Assembly: GCF_900116345.1 (NCBI RefSeq)
Contig: NZ_FPAH01000005.1
Location: 44,721 to 108,720 of the forward strand
Origin: Succinivibrio dextrinosolvens
GTDB taxonomy: Bacteria > Pseudomonadota > Gammaproteobacteria > Enterobacterales > Succinivibrionaceae
Length of the DNA: 64,000 nt
Direction: 5' to 3'
Positions 1 to 9,296 of this stretch are shown piece after piece (within the stretch, counting starts at the first letter, position 1; each line of letters opens with the position of its first letter). The translations under genes were made by a program, and so were the position numbers. The notes below the pieces were generated by a model. That model searched no databases, was not told where the DNA came from, and worked only from the letters and a program-made list of their open reading frames with translations.

Positions 1-1120
1 TGTAATCCTTTCCTGAATAGATTGAAGTTGATAGGTTCAGATCAGGAGAAGAAACCAGCATTCTGGTCATACTGTCTGAGGTACCATCACCTTCAGAGAC
101 AAAATTACGGAAAACAAAATCGCTCTTGAAATGTTTACGTAGTTCCCCCATTAGATCTCTTTCTTTCTCATCATCGAAAGTCATCATGTGGGTACTCATA
201 CTTTCCATGACATTGAAAACAATGTCTGGACGATTCTGCTCTAGGAAATCATTCTGAGCGGTATGTTTCTTTAATGGTTTAAACAAGGCTGAAACAGTAT
301 CTCCTTCAATTTCAATCCCTAATTCCTGATAGGTTTTAAGGATTTCTGAAGGGCTGACTGTAGGGACTTTTGTTGAGATTTTCTCCCATTTATATGCCCA
401 GTAAAAGGCAAGAGGACCATTTGGCAGACAATAATTGATACCTGGTTTATCGGTTACCTGCGCATTCAGCTGTCTTAAAGGGAAGGTTCCAAATGAACCG
501 CGGATGAATCCAAAAAATACCAGAGTAAGAACAATAATGCCGAAAACGGTCTTTCTTCTATTGTCAGGAACGTAAACCTTACCTTCAAGCTTTTTAAAGA
601 TAGCTGTTGCGACATACTTGTAAATAAAAAATGCCAGCAGAAGTCCAATTGCTCCAATACCCACAGGGTAATCATTGATTACTGTTTTGATAACAGCAAG
701 AGGATCTTCTTTTGATATTGCAAAGATAAAGGTATCTATGGATTTATCATAGGTCTTGAAGTAAAAGTAGTTAACAATACTGAATATAAGTGCAATATAG
801 AATATCAGCGTGTTGTAGTACTTAATAAATCCTTTGAAAAATAGAAAGGTTTTGTTAATAAAGGTTATAAATGCAATCAGTAAAGGAAGTGCGTAGGCAA
901 TAGTGGTAACTTTCAGATCAAATCTTAAGGATAATAGCCAGAAATTGAATTGTTCATCTAAGGAAAGCTGAAAATACTGATCTTTTACAAAACTGAATAC
1001 CAGAATAAATCTGGCAGCTAGTAAGACTGCTAGGCATATAAGCATACCGCCAAATATTCTGGATAGGAAAAATCGCATATTTTCCTGTGCGCGATTACAA
1101 ACTATCTGTGAAAAAAACAT
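1..1120 (-). CDS. LTA synthase-like sulfatase-family membrane protein (3' end outside window)
   Basis: The minus strand is open from an ATG at 1120 to the window edge, giving about 373 residues and no stop. Roughly five hydrophobic segments fill the first 210 residues, followed by an extracytoplasmic domain. That domain opens with NVMESMS (the Glu is the expected metal ligand) and contains EGDGTSDSM, where the Thr matches the catalytic threonine of the LtaS/alkaline-phosphatase superfamily, then a conserved SSPDLN segment. Family members transfer phosphoglycerol or phosphoethanolamine to envelope glycans or lipids; in a Gram-negative the acceptor is unknown and periplasmic glucan or lipid modification is only a guess. 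The C-terminal metal-binding half lies outside the window. A second in-frame ATG lies 14 codons downstream, so the start is uncertain. Confidence 0.8.
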   Translation of the reverse strand, partial: MFFSQIVCNRAQENMRFFLSRIFGGMLICLAVLLAARFILVFSFVKDQYFQLSLDEQFNFWLLSLRFDLKVTTIAYALPLLIAFITFINKTFLFFKGFIKYYNTLIFYIALIFSIVNYFYFKTYDKSIDTFIFAISKEDPLAVIKTVINDYPVGIGAIGLLLAFFIYKYVATAIFKKLEGKVYVPDNRRKTVFGIIVLTLVFFGFIRGSFGTFPLRQLNAQVTDKPGINYCLPNGPLAFYWAYKWEKISTKVPTVSPSEILKTYQELGIEIEGDTVSALFKPLKKHTAQNDFLEQNRPDIVFNVMESMSTHMMTFDDEKERDLMGELRKHFKSDFVFRNFVSEGDGTSDSMTRMLVSSPDLNLSTSIYSGKDY

Positions 1121-1489
1121 AATTTTCCTTCAACTTTTTTCTTTTGTATTCTCCATTAAACGCAAAATTATACACTGAAAGTATATTTTTTTGCTTATAA
1201 AAAATATTTTGCTTAAAAATCAATGAGAACTAAAATTAGGAACAATATAAACAGGGAAAATATTGGTCATTTTTTTTGTTTTGAGAACTATTCATAGAAG
1301 AAAATAAAAACTGATTTTAAAAAATGGTTTAATATTGTGTAATTATGATTGAATTTTTTGTTGGCTGTTTTTAGGTAAAATTCAGCTGTAGCAGGAATTG
1401 TTTCTCCTGTCTTCAATCAAATAATAAATATAATAATAAGGTTAATATTCTCTAGATATTCTATATCTGGATGATAATGAGAAGAGCAA
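1121..1489. other. AT-rich divergent intergenic region
   Basis: This 369-bp spacer separates the divergent sulfatase and AraC genes. It is very AT-rich and must hold both promoters, but I could not single out convincing -35/-10 pairs. A small imperfect inverted repeat (CAGGA...TCCTG) lies near 1393. No ORF or RNA gene is visible. Confidence 0.5.
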
Positions 1490-2416
1490 ATGCCTCAACT
1501 GAAGAAAGAATTAAAAGAAAACACCAAGCATGGTTCCAATGTCTTTCCTCTTGCAAGTTATTTCTGCAGAGGAAAGAAATTCAATATAAACATAGGAATG
1601 CACTGGCATCCTGAGGTTGAAATCAACCGTTTTGAAAAAGGAACCTTTATCTTTAATTATGCTATGAAAGAGTACAAGATTGAGGGCCCATGCATTGCGA
1701 TTTCACCTGGTAATGTCCTTCATAATCTTGTTATTAAAAGAGGCTCCGATCAGTCTTCTCTGGTTTTTAATCCTTCAATTGTTGAATTTAATTATTTTGA
1801 TGAAGTCGAAGCTCAACTTCTTAAGTTCCTTACCGAAGGTGGTAAACAGATGCCTCCCCTGATAACTAAGGATATGGAATGTTTTGAGCGCGCTGATCGC
1901 CTTTTAAGATTTATCATTGATAATGCATCTTCTCAGAGTGGATCAATGCGCTTGAGAATCAAAGCCCACCTGGTGGAATTATTGGCTATTATGTATGAAA
2001 ATGGTCTATTTTTGACTGATTCTCTATCAAAAACTGAGGATTTTGAGCATAAACAGCAAAAAATTAAAGACTTATTAACTTTTATTAATGATCATTATTC
2101 AGAAAAAATTTCCATGAATGATGCTGCCAATTATTTAAAAGTATCAAGACAGTATTTCTGCCGTTATTTTAAAAAGAGTACAGGTATGAGTTTTGTGGAT
2201 TTTATAAATGATTTGAGATTGAGAAGAGCTTGTCAGGAAATTGTGCTGACCTCAAAATCCATAACGGATATAGCTCTTGATCATGGTTTTGATAATATCG
2301 GTTATTTCTTTAAGCTATTCAAAATTAAATTTGGACAGACTCCTCTTGCCTATAGAAAGTCAAAATCCTCTGGCAATTTTGGAAGACTTGGCGCTGACGA
2401 TTATTCTATTTACTAG
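1490..2416 (+). CDS. AraC-family transcriptional regulator
   Basis: 308 residues. The N-terminal half is a cupin-like sensor domain with an HWHPEVEINR motif typical of AraC-type ligand-binding folds. The C-terminal ~100 residues form the double helix-turn-helix: one around SMNDAANYLKVSRQYFCRYFKK and a second around SITDIALDHGFDNIGYFFKLF, ending in FGQTPLAYR. Such proteins usually respond to a small metabolite, often a sugar, and act on a nearby operon; no obvious target operon is in view, the divergent sulfatase being the only adjacent candidate. GAAGAG 6-7 bases before the ATG is a reasonable ribosome binding site. Confidence 0.9.
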   Translation: MPQLKKELKENTKHGSNVFPLASYFCRGKKFNINIGMHWHPEVEINRFEKGTFIFNYAMKEYKIEGPCIAISPGNVLHNLVIKRGSDQSSLVFNPSIVEFNYFDEVEAQLLKFLTEGGKQMPPLITKDMECFERADRLLRFIIDNASSQSGSMRLRIKAHLVELLAIMYENGLFLTDSLSKTEDFEHKQQKIKDLLTFINDHYSEKISMNDAANYLKVSRQYFCRYFKKSTGMSFVDFINDLRLRRACQEIVLTSKSITDIALDHGFDNIGYFFKLFKIKFGQTPLAYRKSKSSGNFGRLGADDYSIY

Positions 2417-2436
2417 TTTTTTATCTTTTTTCTTTA

Positions 2437-2481
2437 TTTTTGCTGCAAAATCTGATTTTTTTACCTATTTTGCAGCAAAAA
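2437..2481. terminator. Long hairpin between convergent araC-type gene and mscK
   Basis: A perfect 15-bp inverted repeat (2437-2451 with 2467-2481, 15-base loop) lies between two convergent genes. Oligo-T runs precede it and an A/T-rich stretch follows, so it could end transcription from both sides. Each arm is itself nearly palindromic (TTTTGCWGCAAAA), so a pair of operator-like sites is an alternative reading. Confidence 0.55.
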
Positions 2482-2494
2482 GGTCTAATTTTCC

Positions 2495-5400
2495 TTATTT
2501 TTCTTTTGAACTCTCATCTGAACTGTTTAACTTCAGCTGTTCAGCGTTTCTGGAAAAAAGCCCCTGCTTAAGCTGATCAATGAATTCCTGCTGTTCTAGA
2601 GTTTTAACATGAACATCCATCTGATTGAACGGAATTTCAATTCCAGCGTTGGCAAAGGAATTTAAGGTTTCCTGTGAAAGATAATCAATAGCAAGTTTTC
2701 TGTCACCGATCTTGGTTACATAGATATCACAGGCTAAGGTAACCTCACTTGAAGCCAATGCCTTAACGTAGATGAGAGATGCCTGATCTTTTGCAATATA
2801 ACGGCATCTGTTAATAATATTTCTAAGAATTCCTTTAGCTTTCTCAATGTTTGTTCCGTAGGCAACACCGACGTTAAACTCCATTTTTGTAATAGAGCTT
2901 GTTAATGACCAGTTGGTAAGGGCCGAAGTGATGAATTCTCGGTTTGGAATCATTACTTCCTTGTTTTCAAAGGACATTACAGTTGTTGAACGTATACGAA
3001 TCTTGCTTACGGTTCCTGAGAGTCCGTTTAGGGTGATGATATCGCCTACACGAAGCTGTCTTTCAAACAGAAGAATAATACCAGAGACGAAATTTGCAAA
3101 TATTTCCTGAAGACCAAAACCTAGACCAACAGAAAGAGCTGCAACCAACCACTGTAGATTTTCCCATTTAATGCCAAGGGCTCCTGCAGCAGATATAAGT
3201 CCCAGTCCAATAATAATATATGATGAAATTACTTTTACGGAATAACTGGTACTCTTAAATCTTTCGTCCTTTCTTATAAGAATAATTTTTTCAAACAGAA
3301 CCGGCAGGGTTTTGTTTAGGAAGCTGGTTATTAAAATCAGGAATATAGCAAACAGGATGTTGGCTATTGATAAGTAATCTGTTACAACATGGGCTCCGTT
3401 TATAATTTCAGTCTTGCTCCAGATATGAACAGTATCCAGATAACGAAGTACAGAAGACAGGTCACTCCACTGTATGTACAGAAGAATTGCGGTTACGACG
3501 ATTAGAATTATTCTGGCAATTTTATAGATACGGGCACATAGAGCAGGAGCATTCAGATTCAAAACTGATACAAGACTTATTATCATGTTGCCCTTGTGAT
3601 CAGAGCTGTCTGAATACACGTTATTTCCATAGATTTTCTCGTAAATCTTTACTGTAAGGACATATATCATTCGATGAACAGTCTGACTTACAAGGAAATA
3701 TGCCAATACAATATAGAAGGTATAGGCGATTCTGTTGGTCAGTTTTACAACGGTATACAGGTATCCTGAAGAAACGGAAACAGCTGCAATCGACGTAATC
3801 AGAATACCGATTAAACAGGAAGCTATGTAACCTGCTGAGGTGTAATTTAGATCTCTCAGATTGTTTATCAGTAGTCTAAATGAAATGATAAACAGACCGA
3901 TACAGGAGAGCAGAACTACAGAAAATGAAGTTAAATCAGAATAAATAGTTACAGCGTCGGTTTCTGCAACATTTGCAAAGATCAGTAGTGGAAGAGCAAA
4001 GGTCCAGACTCCGCTCAGAATATTTCTGTAATGGGCAAGTTTGTAAGGCTCAACACTGAAATGTCTCTGCACCAGTGCATTTGGCTTTAGGATCTGCATG
4101 AAAAATACAAAGACGAAAATGTGCATGAGCATCGCTGTAATAACAGAACGCTGCGAATGAGTCTCTCCTAAGGCCACACAGATAATGATGGTTCCCAGAC
4201 AAATCATCCAGACCATTCCTGGAATCATAAGAATCATGTTATTAAATAGAGCAAGTGGAGTCAGAAATACAGAGTCTGTTGCGCTGTCCAACCTTCTTGC
4301 AAGTCTGTTGTTGTTATCTTTTATCTTTCTTATGAATATCAGAACGATTCCACATATCAGCAAATAAGGCAGTAAAAGCGTGGTCAAGGTTTTAGTAGTA
4401 TCAGAAAGAAATGCTTTTGAAGACAGCTTCTGTTTTAAAGATTCCCATTCGTAGTTTGCTGTAGGCAGGAACAGCTTCAAAAATTCGTTGCCAACTGGCT
4501 GATTGGATTTTACCCAGAACAGCTGTTCTCCGATATCGGCACTGATTTTGTCGTAAATCTTCTTGTAACTGGCGTAATTGACTTTGATTTCGATATTTTC
4601 GTTCAGAGAATCTGCAATAACCTGATAAATCTCACTGACAGTAGCCTTTCTCTGCCCATAAATGGAGATAACATCTTCACGGTATGGCTCAAGTTCTGGA
4701 TATTTTTTGATCGCTTCCTCAACTTCCTCAAAAACACCGTTGATCTGGTTCAGTCTTTCCCTGATTTCGTAAAGATATATATTGATATTGGCGATTTTCT
4801 CATCAACATCATATTTGATTTTGACTTTTGGAAGAGAGGTCAGTTGCTTATTTAACAGTCTTGAAAGAATCAGACTCTTATTTAATTCCTTTATCTGACT
4901 GTCAAGATTCTTTTCAATCTGAGTAACCTTCAGATTTGCATCACGTACTTCCTTATTGGTTTCCTTATATTCAGAATACATTTCCTTTGCCTGAGACAGA
5001 TAGTTTTTGACTTCATTTGTCTCCTTGATAATCTTTTTTAACAAAGGATTATTCTTAACAGTTTCATTATCAAGTTTTGATTCTTTATTATCCGCACTGG
5101 AATCAAGAACCTTTAATCTGTCGGATAATTTTTTGATCTCTGCATTCAGTCGGTTGTATTTTAAGGTTGAATATTCAAGCTCCAGGGTAGATATATCTTG
5201 CAGAATAGAAATATTAGACAGCTGAGTCTTATACAGATTATTCTCAAGAGTGGTCTCGTAAATAATAGTTGCATATGCTCGGTTAAGCATATTCTCTGTA
5301 TCAGGATTATTGTCAATCTCTGCTATTAGTGATTTTGTCTGTTCGTTATTAAAGGTTACGGTACTCTGTGATTTTTCAGGGAGAGTCTGTACATCATTAT

Positions 5401-5866
5401 GATACTGTGTTGCTCTTTCCAGAAGAATGTTTTCCTGTAATAAGGCTTCGGTATCTGCCTTTAGTTTATCTGAAACTTCCTGATATGATAGAGATTCCAG
5501 TTCTGAATCGGTTATAACTGTTTTCTTCTTTTCTTCGTGAATCTTTCTTGAATAGTCAACAATTCTTTTTTTTGCTGTAGAAAACAGTTTGTTCAAACCC
5601 GAGAGTTTTTCTTTTGTATCTGATATTTCTTCGTTTTTTTCTATAGCTTTTGTATAGGTGGCGATAAGCTTTTCTTTGTCTTTTTCAGAAAGTGTTGAAT
5701 TGTCCTTTGTACTACTAATCGCTGCAGTCAGTTCCTTGGTTGAAGGTAGTTTTATCTGACCAAATCTTGTTGAAAGAGAATTGTTTTGAGATTCAGCATG
5801 AGGCTGGGCAATGGCTGTTGAAATGCTGAATAAGACAATGATTATTAGCGATAGAATTTTTTTCAT
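2495..5866 (-). CDS. mscK: MscK/KefA-type mechanosensitive channel
   Basis: 1123 residues, close to E. coli MscK (1120) and YjeP/MscM (1107). A signal peptide (MKKILSLIIIVLFS..., cleavage near AIAQ) precedes a ~450-residue periplasmic domain rich in predicted coiled coil, then about ten membrane segments from residue ~490. The pore-lining MscS helix with its Gly/Ala pattern (VAALSVGLGFGLQEIFANF) is near residues 905-925, followed by the cytoplasmic beta domain (RVGDIITLNGLSGTVSKI). It releases solutes on hypo-osmotic shock from the inner membrane. The mscK symbol is by architecture; assignment to MscM rather than MscK cannot be settled by eye. Confidence 0.85.
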   Translation of the reverse strand: MKKILSLIIIVLFSISTAIAQPHAESQNNSLSTRFGQIKLPSTKELTAAISSTKDNSTLSEKDKEKLIATYTKAIEKNEEISDTKEKLSGLNKLFSTAKKRIVDYSRKIHEEKKKTVITDSELESLSYQEVSDKLKADTEALLQENILLERATQYHNDVQTLPEKSQSTVTFNNEQTKSLIAEIDNNPDTENMLNRAYATIIYETTLENNLYKTQLSNISILQDISTLELEYSTLKYNRLNAEIKKLSDRLKVLDSSADNKESKLDNETVKNNPLLKKIIKETNEVKNYLSQAKEMYSEYKETNKEVRDANLKVTQIEKNLDSQIKELNKSLILSRLLNKQLTSLPKVKIKYDVDEKIANINIYLYEIRERLNQINGVFEEVEEAIKKYPELEPYREDVISIYGQRKATVSEIYQVIADSLNENIEIKVNYASYKKIYDKISADIGEQLFWVKSNQPVGNEFLKLFLPTANYEWESLKQKLSSKAFLSDTTKTLTTLLLPYLLICGIVLIFIRKIKDNNNRLARRLDSATDSVFLTPLALFNNMILMIPGMVWMICLGTIIICVALGETHSQRSVITAMLMHIFVFVFFMQILKPNALVQRHFSVEPYKLAHYRNILSGVWTFALPLLIFANVAETDAVTIYSDLTSFSVVLLSCIGLFIISFRLLINNLRDLNYTSAGYIASCLIGILITSIAAVSVSSGYLYTVVKLTNRIAYTFYIVLAYFLVSQTVHRMIYVLTVKIYEKIYGNNVYSDSSDHKGNMIISLVSVLNLNAPALCARIYKIARIILIVVTAILLYIQWSDLSSVLRYLDTVHIWSKTEIINGAHVVTDYLSIANILFAIFLILITSFLNKTLPVLFEKIILIRKDERFKSTSYSVKVISSYIIIGLGLISAAGALGIKWENLQWLVAALSVGLGFGLQEIFANFVSGIILLFERQLRVGDIITLNGLSGTVSKIRIRSTTVMSFENKEVMIPNREFITSALTNWSLTSSITKMEFNVGVAYGTNIEKAKGILRNIINRCRYIAKDQASLIYVKALASSEVTLACDIYVTKIGDRKLAIDYLSQETLNSFANAGIEIPFNQMDVHVKTLEQQEFIDQLKQGLFSRNAEQLKLNSSDESSKEK

Positions 5867-5962
5867 ACTAAGAGAGATCCGAGTACTGGTTTAATAACAA
5901 ATCAGCTGTTATTTATTTGTGATGTGCTGTATTTGTTTTCTGTATACATTAAATTCCTGCAA

Positions 5963-5998
5963 ATTATACCATTCATCACATTGCTAAAACATAGCAAT
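5963..5998 (-). promoter_or_regulatory. Probable mscK promoter with inverted repeat
   Basis: On the minus strand an extended -10 (TGG TATAAT, 5971-5963) lies about 100 bp before mscK. Directly upstream, across the -35 position, is a 7-bp inverted repeat ATTGCTA-N5-TAGCAAT (5980-5998), suggestive of an operator. No good -35 hexamer is seen. Confidence 0.45.
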
Positions 5999-6102
5999 TA
6001 CCTGTTTGGAGCGTAATTATCTTAAGTGTTTTTTTGTTAATATGAATCAGAAAGTTGAGTGAGCTTTTTTTGAGGAGGAGTGGAAGAAATGAGTAACAAT
6101 AG

Positions 6103-6126
6103 TCGACCAGGAAAAATCCTGGTCGA
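6103..6126. terminator. Perfect 10-bp stem-loop at the 3' end of nadB
   Basis: TCGACCAGGA and TCCTGGTCGA flank a 4-base loop just downstream of nadB (minus strand). The strand that leaves nadB has no good U-tract after the stem (CTATTGTTAC), so termination efficiency is doubtful, but no other 3' signal is present. Confidence 0.5.
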
Positions 6127-6140
6127 AAAAATAATTAAAC

Positions 6141-7739
6141 TTAAGGATTCAGTATAGTTGGACCTGAATGTTCTTCCTGATTAGGATAGTCTACATTGTA
6201 ATGTAGGCCGCGAGATTCTTTTCTCATCATTGCTGATTTTACGATGATTTCAGCAACATCCAGAAGATTTCGAAGTTCCAGAAGATTTCTTGTTACTCTG
6301 AAGTTTGAGTAATACTCATGAACTTCCTTTTTCAGAAGTTCAATTCTGTGCATTGCTCTTTCAAGTCTCTTGTTGGTTCTGACAATACCAACATAATCCC
6401 ACATTGTAAGTCTGAGCTCATGCCAGTTATGGGTGATGATAACCTCCTCATCTGAGTTTGTTACCTGACTTTCATCCCAGTCTGGGATAGGTGATAACTC
6501 TGCATCGGTCAGATGTTTCAGAATATGTGTTGCAGCTGCTTTGCCGTAGACTACACACTCTAAAAGGGAGTTTGATGCAAGTCTGTTAGCTCCATGTAAT
6601 CCGGTGTATGCGCATTCACCTACTGCATACAGATTCTCTATATCGGTTCTTGCATTGTTATCAACCATGATTCCGCCGCAGGTAAAGTGTGCAGCTGGAA
6701 CAATAGGAATTGGTCGTTTGGTAATATCAATTCCTACTTTTAAGCAGCGCTCATAAATTGTTGGAAAATGTTTTTTTACAAACTCTGGTTCTTTAAAAGA
6801 GATATCCAGGTACATACAGTCTGCACCTAGTTTTTTCATTTCATGATCGATAGCTCTTGCCACAATATCTCTTGGGGCAAGCTCTAATCTTTCATCATAA
6901 TCCTGCATGAATCTGGTGCCATCCGGTCTTTTCAGTTGGGCGCCTTCTCCGCGTAAAGCTTCTGTTAGCAGGAAGTTTCTGTCTGCATCACAGAACAGAG
7001 TGGTTGGATGGAACTGATTAAACTCCATGTTTGCTACGCGGCAGCCTGCTCTGTAGGCCATTGCGATTCCATCTCCTGAGGATACTTCTGGATTACAGGT
7101 GTACTGATAAACCTTTGAAGCACCGCCGGTACACAGGGCAATGAATTTTGCACTTATTGTCTCGACGTGAGAGGTTTCATTATTTAATACATAGGCACCT
7201 ATAACTCTGTTTCCGGCTAGGCCAAGTTTTCTTGTGGTTACAAGATCAATTGCGTTGTGATTCTCAAGAAGGGTGATGTTTGGGTGTTTTCTTGCAAGAT
7301 CAGTCAGAGTTTCCTGAATTGATTTACCAGTATGATCCTCTGCATGGAAAATTCTTCTGTGTGAATGACCGCCTTCTCGATGCAGATGGTAAGGAGACTG
7401 TTCGTCGGAGGCTTTTTCTTCTTTCAGGTCGAATGGAACGCCTGAATCAATAAGCCACTGAATTGCATCATGGGCATTTTTAGCCACAAATTCAACTGTT
7501 TTCTCGTCACAAAGGAATCCACCGGCAATGCATGTATCCTTTATATGTGCGGCAATACTGTCGTCATCATCCTTTATGTTATAGACTCCGGCAATTCCAC
7601 CCTGAGCATAATTTGTTGATCCAGCACAAGCTGTTTCTTTTGAGAGAACAATTACCTTGGTCTTTTCTGCAAGACCTAATGCAAGGGTTAGTCCCGCTGC
7701 ACCACTGCCGATAATAAGGCAGTCTGTTGTATAGTTCAT
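6141..7739 (-). CDS. nadB: L-aspartate oxidase NadB
   Basis: 532 residues, the usual NadB length. The N-terminus carries the FAD-binding Rossmann motif [15 protein letters not shown] and the adjacent [11 protein letters not shown] segment. [13 protein letters not shown] is the substrate/active-site region shared with fumarate reductase flavoproteins, and [10 protein letters not shown] plus [15 protein letters not shown] are family signatures. The enzyme oxidises L-aspartate to iminoaspartate, the first step of de novo NAD synthesis, and in anaerobes uses fumarate as electron acceptor. nadC lies 31 kb away in this window; nadA is not present. Divergence from rpoE is the E. coli arrangement. 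Confidence 0.97.
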   Translation of the reverse strand: MNYTTDCLIIGSGAAGLTLALGLAEKTKVIVLSKETACAGSTNYAQGGIAGVYNIKDDDDSIAAHIKDTCIAGGFLCDEKTVEFVAKNAHDAIQWLIDSGVPFDLKEEKASDEQSPYHLHREGGHSHRRIFHAEDHTGKSIQETLTDLARKHPNITLLENHNAIDLVTTRKLGLAGNRVIGAYVLNNETSHVETISAKFIALCTGGASKVYQYTCNPEVSSGDGIAMAYRAGCRVANMEFNQFHPTTLFCDADRNFLLTEALRGEGAQLKRPDGTRFMQDYDERLELAPRDIVARAIDHEMKKLGADCMYLDISFKEPEFVKKHFPTIYERCLKVGIDITKRPIPIVPAAHFTCGGIMVDNNARTDIENLYAVGECAYTGLHGANRLASNSLLECVVYGKAAATHILKHLTDAELSPIPDWDESQVTNSDEEVIITHNWHELRLTMWDYVGIVRTNKRLERAMHRIELLKKEVHEYYSNFRVTRNLLELRNLLDVAEIIVKSAMMRKESRGLHYNVDYPNQEEHSGPTILNP

Positions 7740-8057
7740 GTTAATTATCCTAAGGCGCTTAAGCGTCGATGATGAATGAATGTTTGATTTAGCTTAAAGA
7801 TTCTACAACGAGTGATCGTATTTTTGTACTTTACACATATTGTTAGTCTTCTATGCACCATATAAATACATAGATGTTTGTCATAAAGTTTCAGTTTTAA
7901 AGGTGCTTACTTGCTTTAGCTGACATAGAATGTCAAAATTACTTAATTAGATGAATAGTCGTTAATTTTTTTGTGATAAATATCATAGTTTGATAATCCG
8001 TTAAAAAATTTTTGAACTTTAAAAAAAACTCTTGGTCAAAAAAGGTAAAGGTAAAAC
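7740..8057. other. nadB-rpoE divergent regulatory region
   Basis: This 318-bp spacer separates the divergent nadB and rpoE. It contains the sigma-E-like promoter noted separately immediately before rpoE. I see no clear nadB promoter hexamers and no additional ORF. Confidence 0.6.
8013..8040 (+). promoter_or_regulatory. Sigma-E-type promoter of rpoE
   Basis: TGAACTT (8013-8019), 15 bases, then GTCAAA (8035-8040): a close match to the extracytoplasmic sigma consensus GGAACTT-N15-GTCTAA. Its position directly before rpoE implies positive autoregulation, as in E. coli. The -10 lies only 18 bases before the ATG, so the transcript leader would be about 10 nt and the second AAAGGT (8047-8052) would be at its 5' end. 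Confidence 0.6.
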
Positions 8058-8654
8058 ATGGCATCCGATGAAAATCTGCAAAAAGCCTCCAGCGATGAGG
8101 CTATTGTTAAGCGGGTGCAGCAGGGAGATGTTAGTGCCTACAACATTCTGGTAATAAAATACCAGCACAAGGTTGCCCAGATTATTTCCAAGTTTGTAGG
8201 AAATTCGGCAGATGTGAATGATGTTGCACAGGAAGCCTTTATAAAGGCCTACAAGGCAATTAACAATTTCCGTGGCGAAAGTTCGTTTTACACCTGGCTA
8301 TATCGAATTGTAGTGAACGCTGCGAAGACTTATCTGGAGTCCAACAGCAAACGAAAGAATCATATAGATGTTGACTCAGAAGAATTTCAGTCAATTGATT
8401 CTCAAGGTGTTCTTACAAGCAGAGAGTCGCCAGATAAAATAATAGAATCGCAAGAATTACAGCAGGTGATATTAAGTGCGATGAATGAACTTCCTGAGGA
8501 GCTTAGACAGGCAATTATGCTAAGGGAAGTTGAAGGCATGTCCTACGAGGATATGGCAGATTTGCTGCAGATCCCGCTAGGAACAGTAAGATCTAGAATC
8601 TTTAGAGCCAGACAGTTCATCGAGGAAAAGATGTCTAAATTTGCTGGAAAGTAA
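8058..8654 (+). CDS. rpoE: RNA polymerase sigma-E factor RpoE
   Basis: 198 residues. Sigma region 2 spans roughly residues 15-90 (YQHKVAQIISKFVGN, DVAQEAFIKAYKAINNFRGESSFYTWLYRI) and region 4 roughly 135-190 (LPEELRQAIMLREVEGMSYEDMA...GTVRSRIFRAR). It directs the envelope-stress regulon. It heads rpoE-rseA-rseB, and the gene is preceded by its own sigma-E-type promoter. Followed after 21 bp by its anti-sigma factor. Confidence 0.97.
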   Translation: MASDENLQKASSDEAIVKRVQQGDVSAYNILVIKYQHKVAQIISKFVGNSADVNDVAQEAFIKAYKAINNFRGESSFYTWLYRIVVNAAKTYLESNSKRKNHIDVDSEEFQSIDSQGVLTSRESPDKIIESQELQQVILSAMNELPEELRQAIMLREVEGMSYEDMADLLQIPLGTVRSRIFRARQFIEEKMSKFAGK

Positions 8655-8675
8655 CGATTTACTTTAGGAGTAACT

Positions 8676-9290
8676 ATGATGAATTTTCAGAATGTTGACA
8701 AAGAAGAGCTGAAGTCTGCTTTGTATGACGGAGAGAATTTACCAGAAGGAAAACTAGAACTTTCTGAGAATGATATTGAGCATCTTCAGAACTGGTCTCT
8801 GATAGGTGCAACACTCAGAAATGAGATGACTGGCAACACTCTGAAGTCAGATTTTGCATCATCTGTAATGAATCGAATCAAGGATGAGAAGATTACTCCT
8901 GACCTTGTTGATCAGACTGAAATTGAGACTGTTTCCTATCATTCATTCAGGAATGTATTTAAGAAGGTTTCATTCGGTATTGCTCAGATGGCAATTGCTG
9001 CCTCTGTTGCAGCAGTTACCATTATCGGCTATCAGACTTATAACGCCGAGGGTACAGTTTCAAATGAGGTTTCTGCCGCATCAACCATTGGTGCAATCGG
9101 CACAGCAAATCTTGCAAGCTATCAGACCAACCGTAAAAGCTCAAATGAGATTAAGCTGAATCAGGATAAGTCTGACAAGGATAGTGCTTCAGCTAATAAT
9201 ATTGAGCTTAAGAAACAACAAAAACTTGAAGTTGACCGTATAAATAATTACATTAGAGGTTATGTACTGGACACAGCTTCAAATAATTAG
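8676..9290 (+). CDS. rseA: Anti-sigma-E factor RseA
   Basis: 204 residues. The first ~70 residues fit the RseA cytoplasmic sigma-binding domain (LKSALYDGE, LQNWSLIGATLRNEM). One transmembrane helix lies near residues 100-119 (FGIAQMAIAASVAAVTIIGY), leaving a ~85-residue periplasmic tail that in the family binds RseB and is cut by DegS. It holds sigma-E inactive at the inner membrane. A strong TAGGAG site precedes a double ATG; I took the first. rseB follows after 6 bp. Confidence 0.92.
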   Translation: MMNFQNVDKEELKSALYDGENLPEGKLELSENDIEHLQNWSLIGATLRNEMTGNTLKSDFASSVMNRIKDEKITPDLVDQTEIETVSYHSFRNVFKKVSFGIAQMAIAASVAAVTIIGYQTYNAEGTVSNEVSAASTIGAIGTANLASYQTNRKSSNEIKLNQDKSDKDSASANNIELKKQQKLEVDRINNYIRGYVLDTASNN

Positions 9291-9296
9291 TTTTAT

